A stretch of DNA of 5,111 bases, taken from assembly GCA_031263945.1 (NCBI GenBank), contig JAISEW010000057.1, positions 1-5,111 of the forward strand, given 5' to 3'. The DNA is from Gracilibacteraceae bacterium. Its GTDB lineage: Bacteria > Bacillota > Desulfitobacteriia > Desulfitobacteriales > Syntrophobotulaceae. The notes under the pieces are model-generated. The model ran no database searches. It was not told where the DNA came from and was given only the letters and a program-made list of their open reading frames with translations. Below are positions 1 to 4,799 of this stretch, in pieces. The position numbers and the translations under genes were made by a program. Every line of letters begins with the position of its first letter. The stretch's first letter is position 1.

Positions 1-677
1 GTCGTCATCAGGGCCGCGTCGGAGCGGTATACGAAGCCGCAGTCCGCGTTGCCCGTTTCAACGTATTCAAGCACTTGGCGGACGTCCTTTGCGAATATCA
101 GCTTGTCCTGAATCGCGTCCCATATTCCCATGGATTCAAGCGTCTGCTTCGCGTAATTGCCGGCGGGTACGGAATCCGGCTCGCCGACGACGATGCTCGC
201 GACGTCCGCGCCCGCCAAACCGTCAGCGCTGACTACATCGGCCTTCTCCGCGGACGCGATCAGGGTCAGCGAGTTGCCTAAGAGATCCTTGCGCGATTCA
301 GGGACTATGAGGTTCTCGTCCGCCAGTCCGTCCATATGGCCCTTGGACGCCGAAATGAAGATATCGCAGGGCGCGCCCTCCAGTATCTGCTTCTGAAGCG
401 TCCCGGACGCGGCGAAATTGAAGTTGATCACATCGGCGCTGTCTTTTTGGTATTCCGTGTAGATTTCCTCGAGCGCGTCCGTCAGGCTTGCCGCCGCAGA
501 GACGTTCAGCTCCGCGCCCTCCGCCGTTTCTTCAGCCGCCGCGTCAGTTCCGGCCGCCGCTTCAGATTCCGAGCCGTCCCCGCCGGAACCGCCGGACGAA
601 CCCCCGCAGGCTGAAAAACCCAATACCAGCAAGGCGATTAAAGCCGATACCCATAAAAATTTACCCATTTTTTTCAC
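1..677 (-). CDS. modA: ModA, molybdate ABC transporter substrate-binding lipoprotein (3' end beyond window)
   Basis: Extracytoplasmic binding protein that captures molybdate (possibly tungstate) and delivers it to the ModBC permease. Reading down from a GTG at 677-675 gives 225 open codons to the left edge. Residues 1-24 form a lipoprotein signal peptide with Lys near the start, a hydrophobic core and lipobox FSAC (lipidated Cys24). Residues 25-56 are a Gly/Ser then Ala/Glu-rich tether. The ModA fold starts near 57 with AAASLTDAL (61-69), FAASGTLQKQI (88-98), GAPCDIFISAS (101-111), GEPDSVPAGNYAK (165-177) and DVRQVLEYVE (198-207), then GFVYRSDA (214-221). By alignment from memory with E. coli ModA, the oxyanion-binding positions correspond to Ser64, Ser91, Ala172, Val199 and Tyr217, all conserved. 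The GTG start is chosen because AGGAGG lies 7 nt upstream; an in-frame ATG at 668-666 would be 16 nt away. Any modB/modC would lie beyond the left edge. TupA/WtpA families are less likely given these motifs. Confidence 0.95.
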   Translation of the reverse strand, partial: MKKMGKFLWVSALIALLVLGFSACGGSSGGSGGDGSESEAAAGTDAAAEETAEGAELNVSAAASLTDALEEIYTEYQKDSADVINFNFAASGTLQKQILEGAPCDIFISASKGHMDGLADENLIVPESRKDLLGNSLTLIASAEKADVVSADGLAGADVASIVVGEPDSVPAGNYAKQTLESMGIWDAIQDKLIFAKDVRQVLEYVETGNADCGFVYRSDAALMT

Positions 678-684
678 TTGTTTT

Positions 685-690
685 CCTCCT
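685..690 (-). promoter_or_regulatory. Ribosome binding site fixing the GTG start of modA
   Basis: On the minus strand a perfect AGGAGG is followed by AAAACAA (7 nt) and GTG. It decides for GTG over the ATG three codons later. It abuts a U-rich tract and an upstream hairpin, so it is the natural output point of any leader control. Confidence 0.85.
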
Positions 691-727
691 TAAAAATACA
701 AATAAGGCGTCTCGCTTACGAGAACGC
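691..727 (-). terminator. Terminator-like hairpin and U-rich tract inside the modA leader (candidate attenuator)
   Basis: In the modA transcript, GCGT-T-CTCG / CGAG-ACGC (plus-strand arms 724-727, 719-722 and 711-714, 707-710) forms an 8-bp stem with one bulged base and a UAAG loop. It is followed by CUUAUUUGUAUUUUUA (706 down to 691), 11 U in 16 nt. The ribosome site begins directly after. No gene ends here on this strand, so if functional it would act as an attenuator of modA rather than as the end of an upstream unit. The U tract is interrupted, so efficiency is uncertain. Confidence 0.5.
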
Positions 728-793
728 GCGCCAGCCGAGCCGCCGGCGAAGCCGTTTTGCGATACCGCCGGCTTCGGCGCGGCCGCTGCGCGC
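726..793 (-). ncRNA. Long GC-rich stem-loop in the modA 5' leader (possible riboswitch or attenuation domain)
   Basis: The leader can fold into one long imperfect hairpin. The outer stem pairs GCGCGC-AGC with GCT-G-GCGCGC (plus-strand 785-793 and 726-735, one bulge), a middle stem pairs GCCGC with GCGGC, and the inner stem pairs GAAGCCG with CGGCTTC (769-775 and 748-754). The 14-nt apical region can itself form GCG-GUAU-CGC. Its foot overlaps the first bases of the terminator-like hairpin by 2 nt. A structured leader before a molybdate uptake gene recalls the known Moco RNA motif, but I could not match its conserved bases, so no family is claimed. GC-rich DNA folds readily by chance. Confidence 0.4.
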
Positions 794-821
794 CCGCACA
801 TACGATAGCCATCCTGCGGTT

Positions 822-830
822 ATTGTACCA
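822..830 (-). promoter_or_regulatory. Putative extended -10 promoter for modA
   Basis: The minus strand reads TGG-TACAAT, an extended -10 with 5 of 6 consensus bases, predicting a start near 815 and a leader of about 138 nt. No good -35 hexamer lies 16-18 nt upstream. That position is instead occupied by the left half of an 18-bp palindrome, which would suit activator dependence or repressor occlusion. Confidence 0.45.
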
Positions 831-846
831 CAAACGTGAAAAAAAC

Positions 847-864
847 ATGTTGCCTGGACAACAT
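847..864. promoter_or_regulatory. 18-bp palindrome, candidate operator of modA
   Basis: On the minus strand it reads ATGTTGTCCAGGCAACAT: six perfect outer pairs, then a T.G and a C-G position. It sits 20 bp upstream of the modA -10, at the -35 region. It has no downstream U tract, so a DNA operator is more likely than a terminator. The regulator is unknown. A molybdate-responsive ModE-type protein is one possibility, and ATCGCTATA nearby (plus-strand 878-886) resembles half of a ModE site as I recall it. Confidence 0.4.
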
Positions 865-928
865 TGCGGCAAATTTTTATAGCGATATTTTCGCCGCGCG
901 AGAAAAAAATGTTATTTTATCGCAATGG

Positions 929-964
929 TATGATATAATGACCACAGTGCGGTCATTATATATT
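929..964 (+). repeat. Copy 1 of a ~35-bp promoter/palindrome direct repeat
   Basis: The unit starts TATGATATAATGACCACAG and continues to CATTATATATT. Within it ATATAATGACC (933-943) and GGTCATTATAT (951-961) are a perfect 11-bp inverted repeat around ACAGTGC. Copy 2 at 1028-1062 matches at about 31 of 36 aligned positions with one indel. The two copies start 99 bp apart. The copies might be operator sites of one regulator or parts of a mobile or interspersed element. Confidence 0.7.
931..939 (+). promoter_or_regulatory. Putative extended -10 promoter P1 for the chemoreceptor gene
   Basis: TGA-TATAAT is a full consensus extended -10, predicting a start near 946. The -35 region (about 911-917) is A/T-rich but not TTGACA-like, as is common with an extended -10. 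The hexamer lies in the left arm of the 11-bp palindrome, so a protein bound there would block the promoter. Confidence 0.5.
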
Positions 965-972
965 TGAGTGCC

Positions 973-989
973 CTCCGGCTGCGCCGGAG
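973..989 (+). repeat. Perfect 7-bp GC-rich hairpin
   Basis: CTCCGGC-TGC-GCCGGAG is a perfect stem with a 3-nt loop, between the two direct-repeat copies. No T tract follows (the next bases are ATGGCGG), so it is not an intrinsic terminator. It would be part of the leader of a P1 transcript. Confidence 0.6.
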
Positions 990-996
990 ATGGCGG

Positions 997-1034
997 TATC
1001 ATAAATGACTGCGCTGCGCTCCGCATTTATGATA
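997..1034. repeat. 11-bp inverted repeat overlapping repeat copy 2
   Basis: TATCATAAATG (997-1007) is perfectly complementary to CATTTATGATA (1024-1034) around a 16-nt loop with GCGCTGCGC. The right arm covers the first bases of copy 2 and its -10 element, so the hairpin and promoter P2 share sequence. No U tract follows. Arms this long, next to a second perfect hairpin, are unlikely to be chance and resemble a MITE-like or REP-like unit. Confidence 0.65.
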
Positions 1035-1062
1035 TAAGACCACAGAACGGTCATTGCATATT
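1028..1062 (+). repeat. Copy 2 of the ~35-bp promoter/palindrome direct repeat
   Basis: It starts TATGATATAAGACCACAG and continues to CATTGCATATT. Compared with copy 1 it lacks one T after TATAA and differs at four bases. These changes shrink the inverted repeat to GACC (1038-1041) / GGTC (1049-1052) around ACAGAAC. The shared core is GACCACAG-NN-CGGTCATT. Confidence 0.7.
1030..1038 (+). promoter_or_regulatory. Possible second extended -10 promoter P2 for the chemoreceptor gene
   Basis: TGA-TATAAG in repeat copy 2 keeps the TGn extension and 5 of 6 bases of the -10 hexamer, predicting a start near 1045 and a leader of about 44 nt. There is no recognisable -35. It may be a decayed duplicate of P1 or a second regulated promoter. 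Confidence 0.35.
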
Positions 1063-1073
1063 CAATATGTTCC

Positions 1074-1080
1074 GAGGGGG
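1074..1080 (+). promoter_or_regulatory. Ribosome binding site of the chemoreceptor gene
   Basis: GAGGGGG lies 8 nt before the ATG at 1089, separated by TTTTTTCC. It supports the chosen start. The next in-frame ATG codons fall inside or after membrane segment 1 and lack such a site. Confidence 0.7.
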
Positions 1081-1088
1081 TTTTTTCC

Positions 1089-2993
1089 ATGAAAAAAGGG
1101 TACGGCATAAAATCGAAAATCACAATTGCCGCCGGCGTCTGTTTTCTTGCAGGCATGTTGGCAATATTGCTGTCAACGTTTCTGTATCTGAACAGTATTC
1201 AAGAAGGATTGCCGGATGAGCAAATCTATAAACTGCTGCGGCTCATGTGCGTCATGTTCCTCGTCGTGGGAATCGCCGTCGTGCTCGCGGTGCATATAAC
1301 GGCGGGCAGGACGGCGCAGCCGTTGAATATGATGCTGGATCTTTTGAAACGCGTGGGCGAGACGGGAAACCTGAACTATGCCGGCGACGAGCGGGAAAAA
1401 GTCCGCGCCGCCGCCGCGCGCGGAGACGAAGTCGGACAATCCATGGCGGCCTTGATGAAAATGCTGGAGCGCCTCGTCTATTACAACGAAACGCTTCAAG
1501 CCGTGGCCGCGCGCAACCTGACCGTGGACGTGAAGACGCTGGGCGGCGAGGACAGCATAGGCGTCGCGCGGCGCGCGATGGTGAGCAACAGCAACGATCT
1601 GCTCAGCGAGATCAATATTTCATCCAGATGCGTCTCGGACGGGGCGCAGCGCATATCCGACGGGGCGCAGGGGCTTTCGCAGGGGGCTTCCGAGCAGAAT
1701 GACTCCATCGACAGGCTCTCAAACTCCATCACGGAAGTTTCCGCGTCGATAACGGCGGCGGCGGCCTCCGCGGCGAATCTCGCGGATCTGGCCGACAGCA
1801 TCAGGACGAAGGCCGAGGAAGGCACGAACCAGATGAATGAGATGATGGGCGCGGTCGGCGAGATCAGCGACGCCTCGCGGAGTATCAGCGGCGTCATAAG
1901 GATCATAGACGACATCGCTTTCCAGACGAACATCCTCGCGCTGAACGCCGCGGTTGAAGCGGCCCGCGCCGGCCAGTACGGCAAGGGCTTTGCCGTCGTC
2001 GCGGAGGAAGTGCGCAACCTTGCCGCAAAGAGCGCGGAAGCCGCGAAGAATACGGGCAGCCTGATCGAGAACTCCGTCCGGAAAGCCGAGGTCGGCGTCA
2101 AGATTGCCGGCAGGACGAGCGAATCCCTGGGGGAGATAGTGAACGGCGTCATCATGTCGGGCAAGCTGATAGACGAGATCGCCGACGGCGCGAACCGGCA
2201 GACCGCGGCCATAGCGGAAATCGATATGGACGTTTCGCAGATTTCACACGTGGTTCAGCAGAACAGCGCCACAGCCGAAGAAAGCGCCGCGGCGTCGCGG
2301 GAACTGATCAGCCAGTCCGCCGTGCTCGGCGGTCTGCTTGAGAGATTCACGTTCAAAGCCTCGCGCCAGCTGCCGCCGGCCATGACGGGCGCTCCGGCGC
2401 TTTACGGGCCGGTAACCGCGCCGTCGGCGTCCCTGCGGCGCGAAAACCCGATGGAAATCCGTCCGGCCGTCCTCACGGCGCGGAAGCTCGCGGACCCGCC
2501 GGGCGCCCGCACGGCCGCCCCGGCCCCCGCAAAGCCCGAAGCCGCGCCCGAAGCCCCGCCGGCCGCGCCGGCGCACAGGACGGACGGCTACGTCTGGAGC
2601 AAGGATCTGGAAACCGGCAACGAATTGATCGATTCGCAGCACAAGCAATTGATCCAGGCGATGGCCGAACTCATGGACGCCTGCTCCAGCGGCAAGGGCA
2701 GAGCCGTAATGTCGGAGACGATAGACTTCCTCGCGGACTACACGGCGAAGCATTTCGCGGACGAGGAAAAGCTGCAGCAGGACTACGCTTATCCCGACCG
2801 CGTGAACCACAAGAAGCTCCATGAAGGATTCAAACTCGTGGTCGCCGATCTGGGCCGGCAGCTCAATCAGGAAGGGCCTACGATCGTTCTGGTGGGCAAG
2901 GTGAACACGAAAATCGGCGGCTGGCTTGTGAATCACATCAAGCGCGAGGACACGAAGGTCGCCGCGCATATACGCTCGATTTCACAAAAGTGA
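1089..2993 (+). CDS. Methyl-accepting chemotaxis protein with C-terminal bacteriohemerythrin domain (DcrH-like)
   Basis: A 634-residue transmembrane receptor expected to signal through CheW/CheA. Membrane segments span about 11-34 and 49-70 with only ~14 residues between them, so there is no periplasmic sensor domain. HAMP follows at ~71-130 (AQPLNMMLDLL, then DEVGQSMAAL), then a second HAMP-like stretch at 136-172. The MCP signalling coiled coil covers ~175-423, with the hairpin tip around 273-312 (DDIAFQTNILALNAAVEAAR, then GKGFAVVAEEVRNLA). A Pro/Ala-rich linker spans 424-500. The hemerythrin domain spans 501-631: YVWSKDLETGNELIDSQH (501-518), HFADE, HKKLH and HIKRED supply ligands His518, His555, Glu559, His574, His578, His616 and Asp621, the complete diiron set. 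Hemerythrins bind O2 reversibly, and Desulfovibrio DcrH has the same order, so an O2 or redox input is inferred. No NWETF-like CheR tether is seen at the C-terminus. No che genes are in the window. It is divergent from modA; rpmH follows with its own promoter. Confidence 0.95.
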   Translation: MKKGYGIKSKITIAAGVCFLAGMLAILLSTFLYLNSIQEGLPDEQIYKLLRLMCVMFLVVGIAVVLAVHITAGRTAQPLNMMLDLLKRVGETGNLNYAGDEREKVRAAAARGDEVGQSMAALMKMLERLVYYNETLQAVAARNLTVDVKTLGGEDSIGVARRAMVSNSNDLLSEINISSRCVSDGAQRISDGAQGLSQGASEQNDSIDRLSNSITEVSASITAAAASAANLADLADSIRTKAEEGTNQMNEMMGAVGEISDASRSISGVIRIIDDIAFQTNILALNAAVEAARAGQYGKGFAVVAEEVRNLAAKSAEAAKNTGSLIENSVRKAEVGVKIAGRTSESLGEIVNGVIMSGKLIDEIADGANRQTAAIAEIDMDVSQISHVVQQNSATAEESAAASRELISQSAVLGGLLERFTFKASRQLPPAMTGAPALYGPVTAPSASLRRENPMEIRPAVLTARKLADPPGARTAAPAPAKPEAAPEAPPAAPAHRTDGYVWSKDLETGNELIDSQHKQLIQAMAELMDACSSGKGRAVMSETIDFLADYTAKHFADEEKLQQDYAYPDRVNHKKLHEGFKLVVADLGRQLNQEGPTIVLVGKVNTKIGGWLVNHIKREDTKVAAHIRSISQK

Positions 2994-3023
2994 TTGACAC
3001 ATAGCATGTCGTTTGGATATAAT
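2994..3023 (+). promoter_or_regulatory. Consensus housekeeping promoter of the rpmH operon
   Basis: TTGACA (2994-2999) and TATAAT (3018-3023) match both hexamers fully with an 18-bp spacer, predicting a start near 3030. The -35 begins on the base after the receptor stop codon. No terminator separates the two genes, so read-through from the receptor gene could add to rpmH expression. Confidence 0.88.
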
Positions 3024-3029
3024 AGTTGC

Positions 3030-3148
3030 GTATATTCCGCCGGCGCGCGCAGAGGGCCCGGGCCGCCTGTGCTGAAATTCAGGGGCGAGGCGCAAAAGAG
3101 GCCCGCGTGACGCGGCGCTCCGCTTAGGGCGGGGGAAAATTTTACGAA
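3030..3148 (+). other. GC-rich structured 5' leader of rpmH
   Basis: About 120 nt between the predicted start and the ribosome site contain several local inverted repeats: GGCCCGGGCC, CTGAA-A-TTCAG, CCGCG-TGA-CGCGG and CCGC-TTAGG-GCGG. No U tract follows any of them and I recognise no RNA family. It could hold autoregulatory structure for L34 or simply be GC-rich spacer. Confidence 0.35.
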
Positions 3149-3166
3149 AAGGAGGTGCGGCCTGTT

Positions 3167-3301
3167 ATGAAGATGACATATCAGCCTAAAGTAAGGCAGA
3201 GGAAAAGAGAACACGGTTTCAGAAAGAGAATGAAAACCAAAAACGGCAGAAATGTTTTAAAAAGAAGAAGAATGAGAGGGAGAAAACAGCTTACAGCATA
3301 G
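3167..3301 (+). CDS. rpmH: Ribosomal protein bL34
   Basis: A 44-residue protein of the large ribosomal subunit, starting MKMTYQPKVRQRKREHGFRK. It has the family hallmarks: the xTYQP/TFQP start, the HGFRKRM centre, the TKNGRNVL block and the RRRMRGRKQL basic tail. E. coli L34 is 46 residues, so this is full length. AAGGAGGTG (3149-3157) precedes the ATG by about 10 nt. A second ATG at 3173 would remove the conserved first residues. It is the first gene of rpmH-rnpA-yidD-yidC-jag, the usual order. Its codons are much richer in A than its neighbours', as expected for a Lys/Arg-rich protein. Confidence 0.97.
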   Translation: MKMTYQPKVRQRKREHGFRKRMKTKNGRNVLKRRRMRGRKQLTA

Positions 3302-3327
3302 AGGCCGCAATCGTGGTCTTTTTGTTT
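3301..3327 (+). terminator. Weak terminator-like hairpin between rpmH and rnpA (candidate attenuator)
   Basis: GGCCGC-AATC-GTGGTC (3303-3318) forms a 6-bp stem with two G.U pairs, extendable by A3302-T3319, and is followed by TTTTTGTTT. It lies between the rpmH stop and the rnpA ribosome site. The stem is weak, so partial termination is more likely than complete. That would give more L34 than RnpA transcript, a ratio cells are expected to need. Confidence 0.45.
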
Positions 3328-3358
3328 CGCGGGTTTTCTGAATCCGCCGGAGGACTGG

Positions 3359-3727
3359 ATGTTAAAACCTGATGTATTGCGCGACAAGAGGGATTTTTCC
3401 GCTCTTTATAACAAGGGTCGCTCGACGGGCGGGAAATACGTGGTGCTGTTTTTCAGGAAAAACAGACTGGGCTTTAACAGGAAGGCCTTTCTGGCGAGCA
3501 AGAAGGTCGGGAACAGCGTGAAGCGAAACAGAGCGAGGCGGCTCATGCGGGAAAGCTACAGGGGCCTTGAAAGCAGCCTCCTGCAGGGCTACGACATCTT
3601 GTTCATAGCGAGGAACACGATCACGACCGGGGAAGCGAAGTGCCGGGACGTGGGCGCTTCCATGCGGTCTCTCCTCAGTAAAAACGGGCTTTTAAGCGGC
3701 GCCCGGCCCCCGGCGGCGCGCGTTTGA
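3359..3727 (+). CDS. rnpA: Ribonuclease P protein component
   Basis: A 122-residue basic protein that partners the RNase P RNA to remove 5' leaders from pre-tRNAs. The N-terminus MLKPDVLRDKRDF carries the L-x-x-x-xxF entry motif. The central FLASKKVGNSVKRNRARRLM (45-64) contains the RNR signature (Arg56-Asn57-Arg58) and neighbouring basic residues that contact RNA. GYDILFIARN (77-86) is the usual later strand. Length is typical (about 110-125), with a short Pro/Ala tail. The start is supported by GGAGG at 3349-3353, 5 nt before ATG, a rather tight spacing. The gap to rpmH is 57 nt, with a weak terminator-like hairpin in it. An 18-bp tandem repeat includes the stop codon. Confidence 0.96.
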   Translation: MLKPDVLRDKRDFSALYNKGRSTGGKYVVLFFRKNRLGFNRKAFLASKKVGNSVKRNRARRLMRESYRGLESSLLQGYDILFIARNTITTGEAKCRDVGASMRSLLSKNGLLSGARPPAARV

Positions 3728-3758
3728 ACGATGCGCCGCGTTTGAACCACGCGCCGCG
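3723..3758 (+). repeat. Two tandem copies of an 18-bp unit spanning the rnpA stop
   Basis: Units at 3723-3740 (TTTGAACGATGCGCCGCG) and 3741-3758 (TTTGAACCACGCGCCGCG) agree at 16 of 18 positions. The TGA stop of rnpA is inside the first unit. The second unit's CGCCGC (3752-3757) also pairs with GCGGCG (3763-3768) around GTCAG. The remaining spacer to yidD holds a further GCGGC-CGAA-GCCGC hairpin without a T tract. Confidence 0.75.
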
Positions 3759-3822
3759 TCAGGCGGCGTAAAAATGGCGGCGGCCGAAGCCGCGCGGCGG
3801 CGAAGACAGGGAGCGTGCGGTC

Positions 3823-4032
3823 ATGAAAATTCTGCTGATTGCATTGATAAAAGGATATCGGAAATTCATATCGCCTCTGTTCCCGCCGACTTGCCGCTTT
3901 TATCCCACCTGCTCCGCGTATTTTATCCAGGCGCTGGAAAAATACGGTTTTTTTAAAGGTACGTTTCTTGGAATTAAGAGAATTTTAAAATGCAATCCGC
4001 TGTTTCCCGGCGGATATGATCCATTGAGATAA
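3823..4032 (+). CDS. yidD: YidD, membrane protein insertion efficiency factor
   Basis: A 69-residue protein that assists YidC-dependent insertion at the inner face of the membrane. An N-terminal amphipathic or hydrophobic segment (MKILLIALIKGYRKFISPL) is followed by the family core: CRFYPTCSAYFIQAL (24-38), a GFFKGTFLGIKRILKCNP block (42-59) and the end GGYDPLR. The conserved Cys residues (24, 30 and 57) are present. E. coli YidD is 85 residues and many Gram-positive members are near 70, so this is full length. AGGGAG (3808-3813) lies 9 nt before the ATG. It sits 95 nt after rnpA and its stop is 13 nt before the yidC TTG, with the yidC ribosome site starting 1 nt after the stop, which suggests tight coupling. 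Confidence 0.95.
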   Translation: MKILLIALIKGYRKFISPLFPPTCRFYPTCSAYFIQALEKYGFFKGTFLGIKRILKCNPLFPGGYDPLR

Positions 4033-4033
4033 C

Positions 4034-4038
4034 GGAGG
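4034..4038 (+). promoter_or_regulatory. Ribosome binding site fixing the TTG start of yidC
   Basis: GGAGG is followed by AAAAAGT (7 nt) and TTG at 4046. No ATG lies nearby in frame before residue 10, and using that one would delete the start of membrane segment 1, so TTG is the likely start. Confidence 0.8.
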
Positions 4039-4045
4039 AAAAAGT

Positions 4046-4765
4046 TTGAATTTTATTGCCGGTCCATTGGGAATGTTGCTGAGCGCGCTTTATGGCTTGA
4101 TAGGGCATTACGGCTATACCATTATAGTATTTACACTGATCATCAGGATCCTCCTGTTTCCGCTGTACGCCAATCAGGTAAAGCACATGGCGCGCATGTC
4201 GGAGGTGCAGCCGAAGATGCAGGCCCTGCAAAAGAAATACGCGAACGACAAAGAAACGCTGAATATGAAGATGATGGAACTGTACAAGGAGGAGAAATTC
4301 AACCCGATGCTGGGTTGCCTTCCGATGCTGATACAACTGCCCATCATAGCCGGTCTGTTTTCCCTTCTGAGAAATCCCGCGGTCTATATGTCGGACATGA
4401 ACATGTGGATTGCCGCGCATGAAGACTTTTTCTGGGTGCCGGATTTGAGCCAGCCCGATCCTTGGGTGCTTCCGATTTTAGCTGGAGTTTCCACATTCTT
4501 TTCATTTATGCTGTCACAGAAGACGGGCGTGGGCAACGATATGAGCAATCCCATGAGCAATCAGATGGCGCCCATGATGAAGATGATGAAATATTTCTTC
4601 CCCATTTCGATCGTTTGGATGGGGCGTTCGTTTCCGGCGGGACTCACGGTCTACTGGTTTGTGGGTACCGCGGTGCAGATAGGGCAGACGCAGATACTGA
4701 ATATTTGGAAGAAACGCCTGATTGCGAAGAACGCGCCGGCGAAAAGCGCGGCGGGGAAGGCGTGA
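4046..4765 (+). CDS. yidC: YidC/Oxa1/SpoIIIJ-family membrane protein insertase
   Basis: A 239-residue insertase that helps membrane proteins enter and fold in the cytoplasmic membrane, alone or with SecYEG. It is the short form without the ~300-residue periplasmic domain of E. coli YidC. The first core membrane segment is ~22-40 (YGYTIIVFTLIIRILLFPLY) with Arg34, the conserved positive residue of the hydrophilic groove. A charged cytoplasmic hairpin follows (~45-85, PKMQALQKKY, MELYKEEKFNP). NPMLGCLPMLIQLPI (86-100) leads into the second segment. Later segments lie near 140-157, 183-192 and 196-218, including FPAGLTVYWFVG (196-207). The tail is Lys/Ala-rich. Unlike B. subtilis SpoIIIJ there is no N-terminal lipobox; the chain starts almost directly at the first helix. 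It is a TTG start with a good ribosome site. Flanking yidD and jag are the standard partners. Confidence 0.95.
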   Translation: MNFIAGPLGMLLSALYGLIGHYGYTIIVFTLIIRILLFPLYANQVKHMARMSEVQPKMQALQKKYANDKETLNMKMMELYKEEKFNPMLGCLPMLIQLPIIAGLFSLLRNPAVYMSDMNMWIAAHEDFFWVPDLSQPDPWVLPILAGVSTFFSFMLSQKTGVGNDMSNPMSNQMAPMMKMMKYFFPISIVWMGRSFPAGLTVYWFVGTAVQIGQTQILNIWKKRLIAKNAPAKSAAGKA

Positions 4766-4799
4766 GGTTGCTGGACGCTCAAGTTTGGAGGGATTTATA

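Noticed and set aside
75..808. Several plus-strand open frames (68-106 codons) over the modA region
   Set aside because: They lie antisense to modA, which has a clear family match, ribosome site and signal peptide. Their translations are Arg/Pro-rich low complexity, typical of shadows in GC-rich DNA.
690..872. 60-codon minus-strand frame upstream of modA
   Set aside because: Its TTG start has no ribosome site, it spans the palindrome and -10 element, and the product looks like translated GC-rich leader. A leader peptide is not supported.
865..897. GCGGC...GCCGC inverted repeat as a further operator
   Set aside because: Only 5 bp of clean outer stem with an A/T-rich centre and a bulge; too weak to call alone.
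910..930. TTATCGCAA as a DnaA box marking an origin near rpmH
   Set aside because: It differs from TTATCCACA at two positions, is single, and lies 2 kb from rpmH. There is no cluster and no dnaA.
973..1034. Hairpins read as intrinsic terminators of a transcript before the receptor gene
   Set aside because: Neither the 973-989 nor the 997-1034 stem is followed by a T tract, on either strand, of the kind needed for intrinsic termination.
956..1219. Open frames on both strands across the repeat element before the receptor gene
   Set aside because: They run through hairpins and promoter sequence, lack good ribosome sites and resemble no family.
1496..2969. Long minus-strand frames of 238 and 241 codons inside the receptor gene
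   Set aside because: Both are fully antisense to a gene with continuous MCP and hemerythrin motifs. Long antisense frames are expected where third codon positions are GC-rich.
3774..3956. 60-codon plus-strand frame overlapping the start of yidD
   Set aside because: It lies in another frame of yidD, begins in a GC-rich spacer (Ala/Arg run), and has no family match.
3974..4420. 148-codon minus-strand frame over yidC
   Set aside because: Antisense to the conserved insertase; His/Arg-rich shadow translation.
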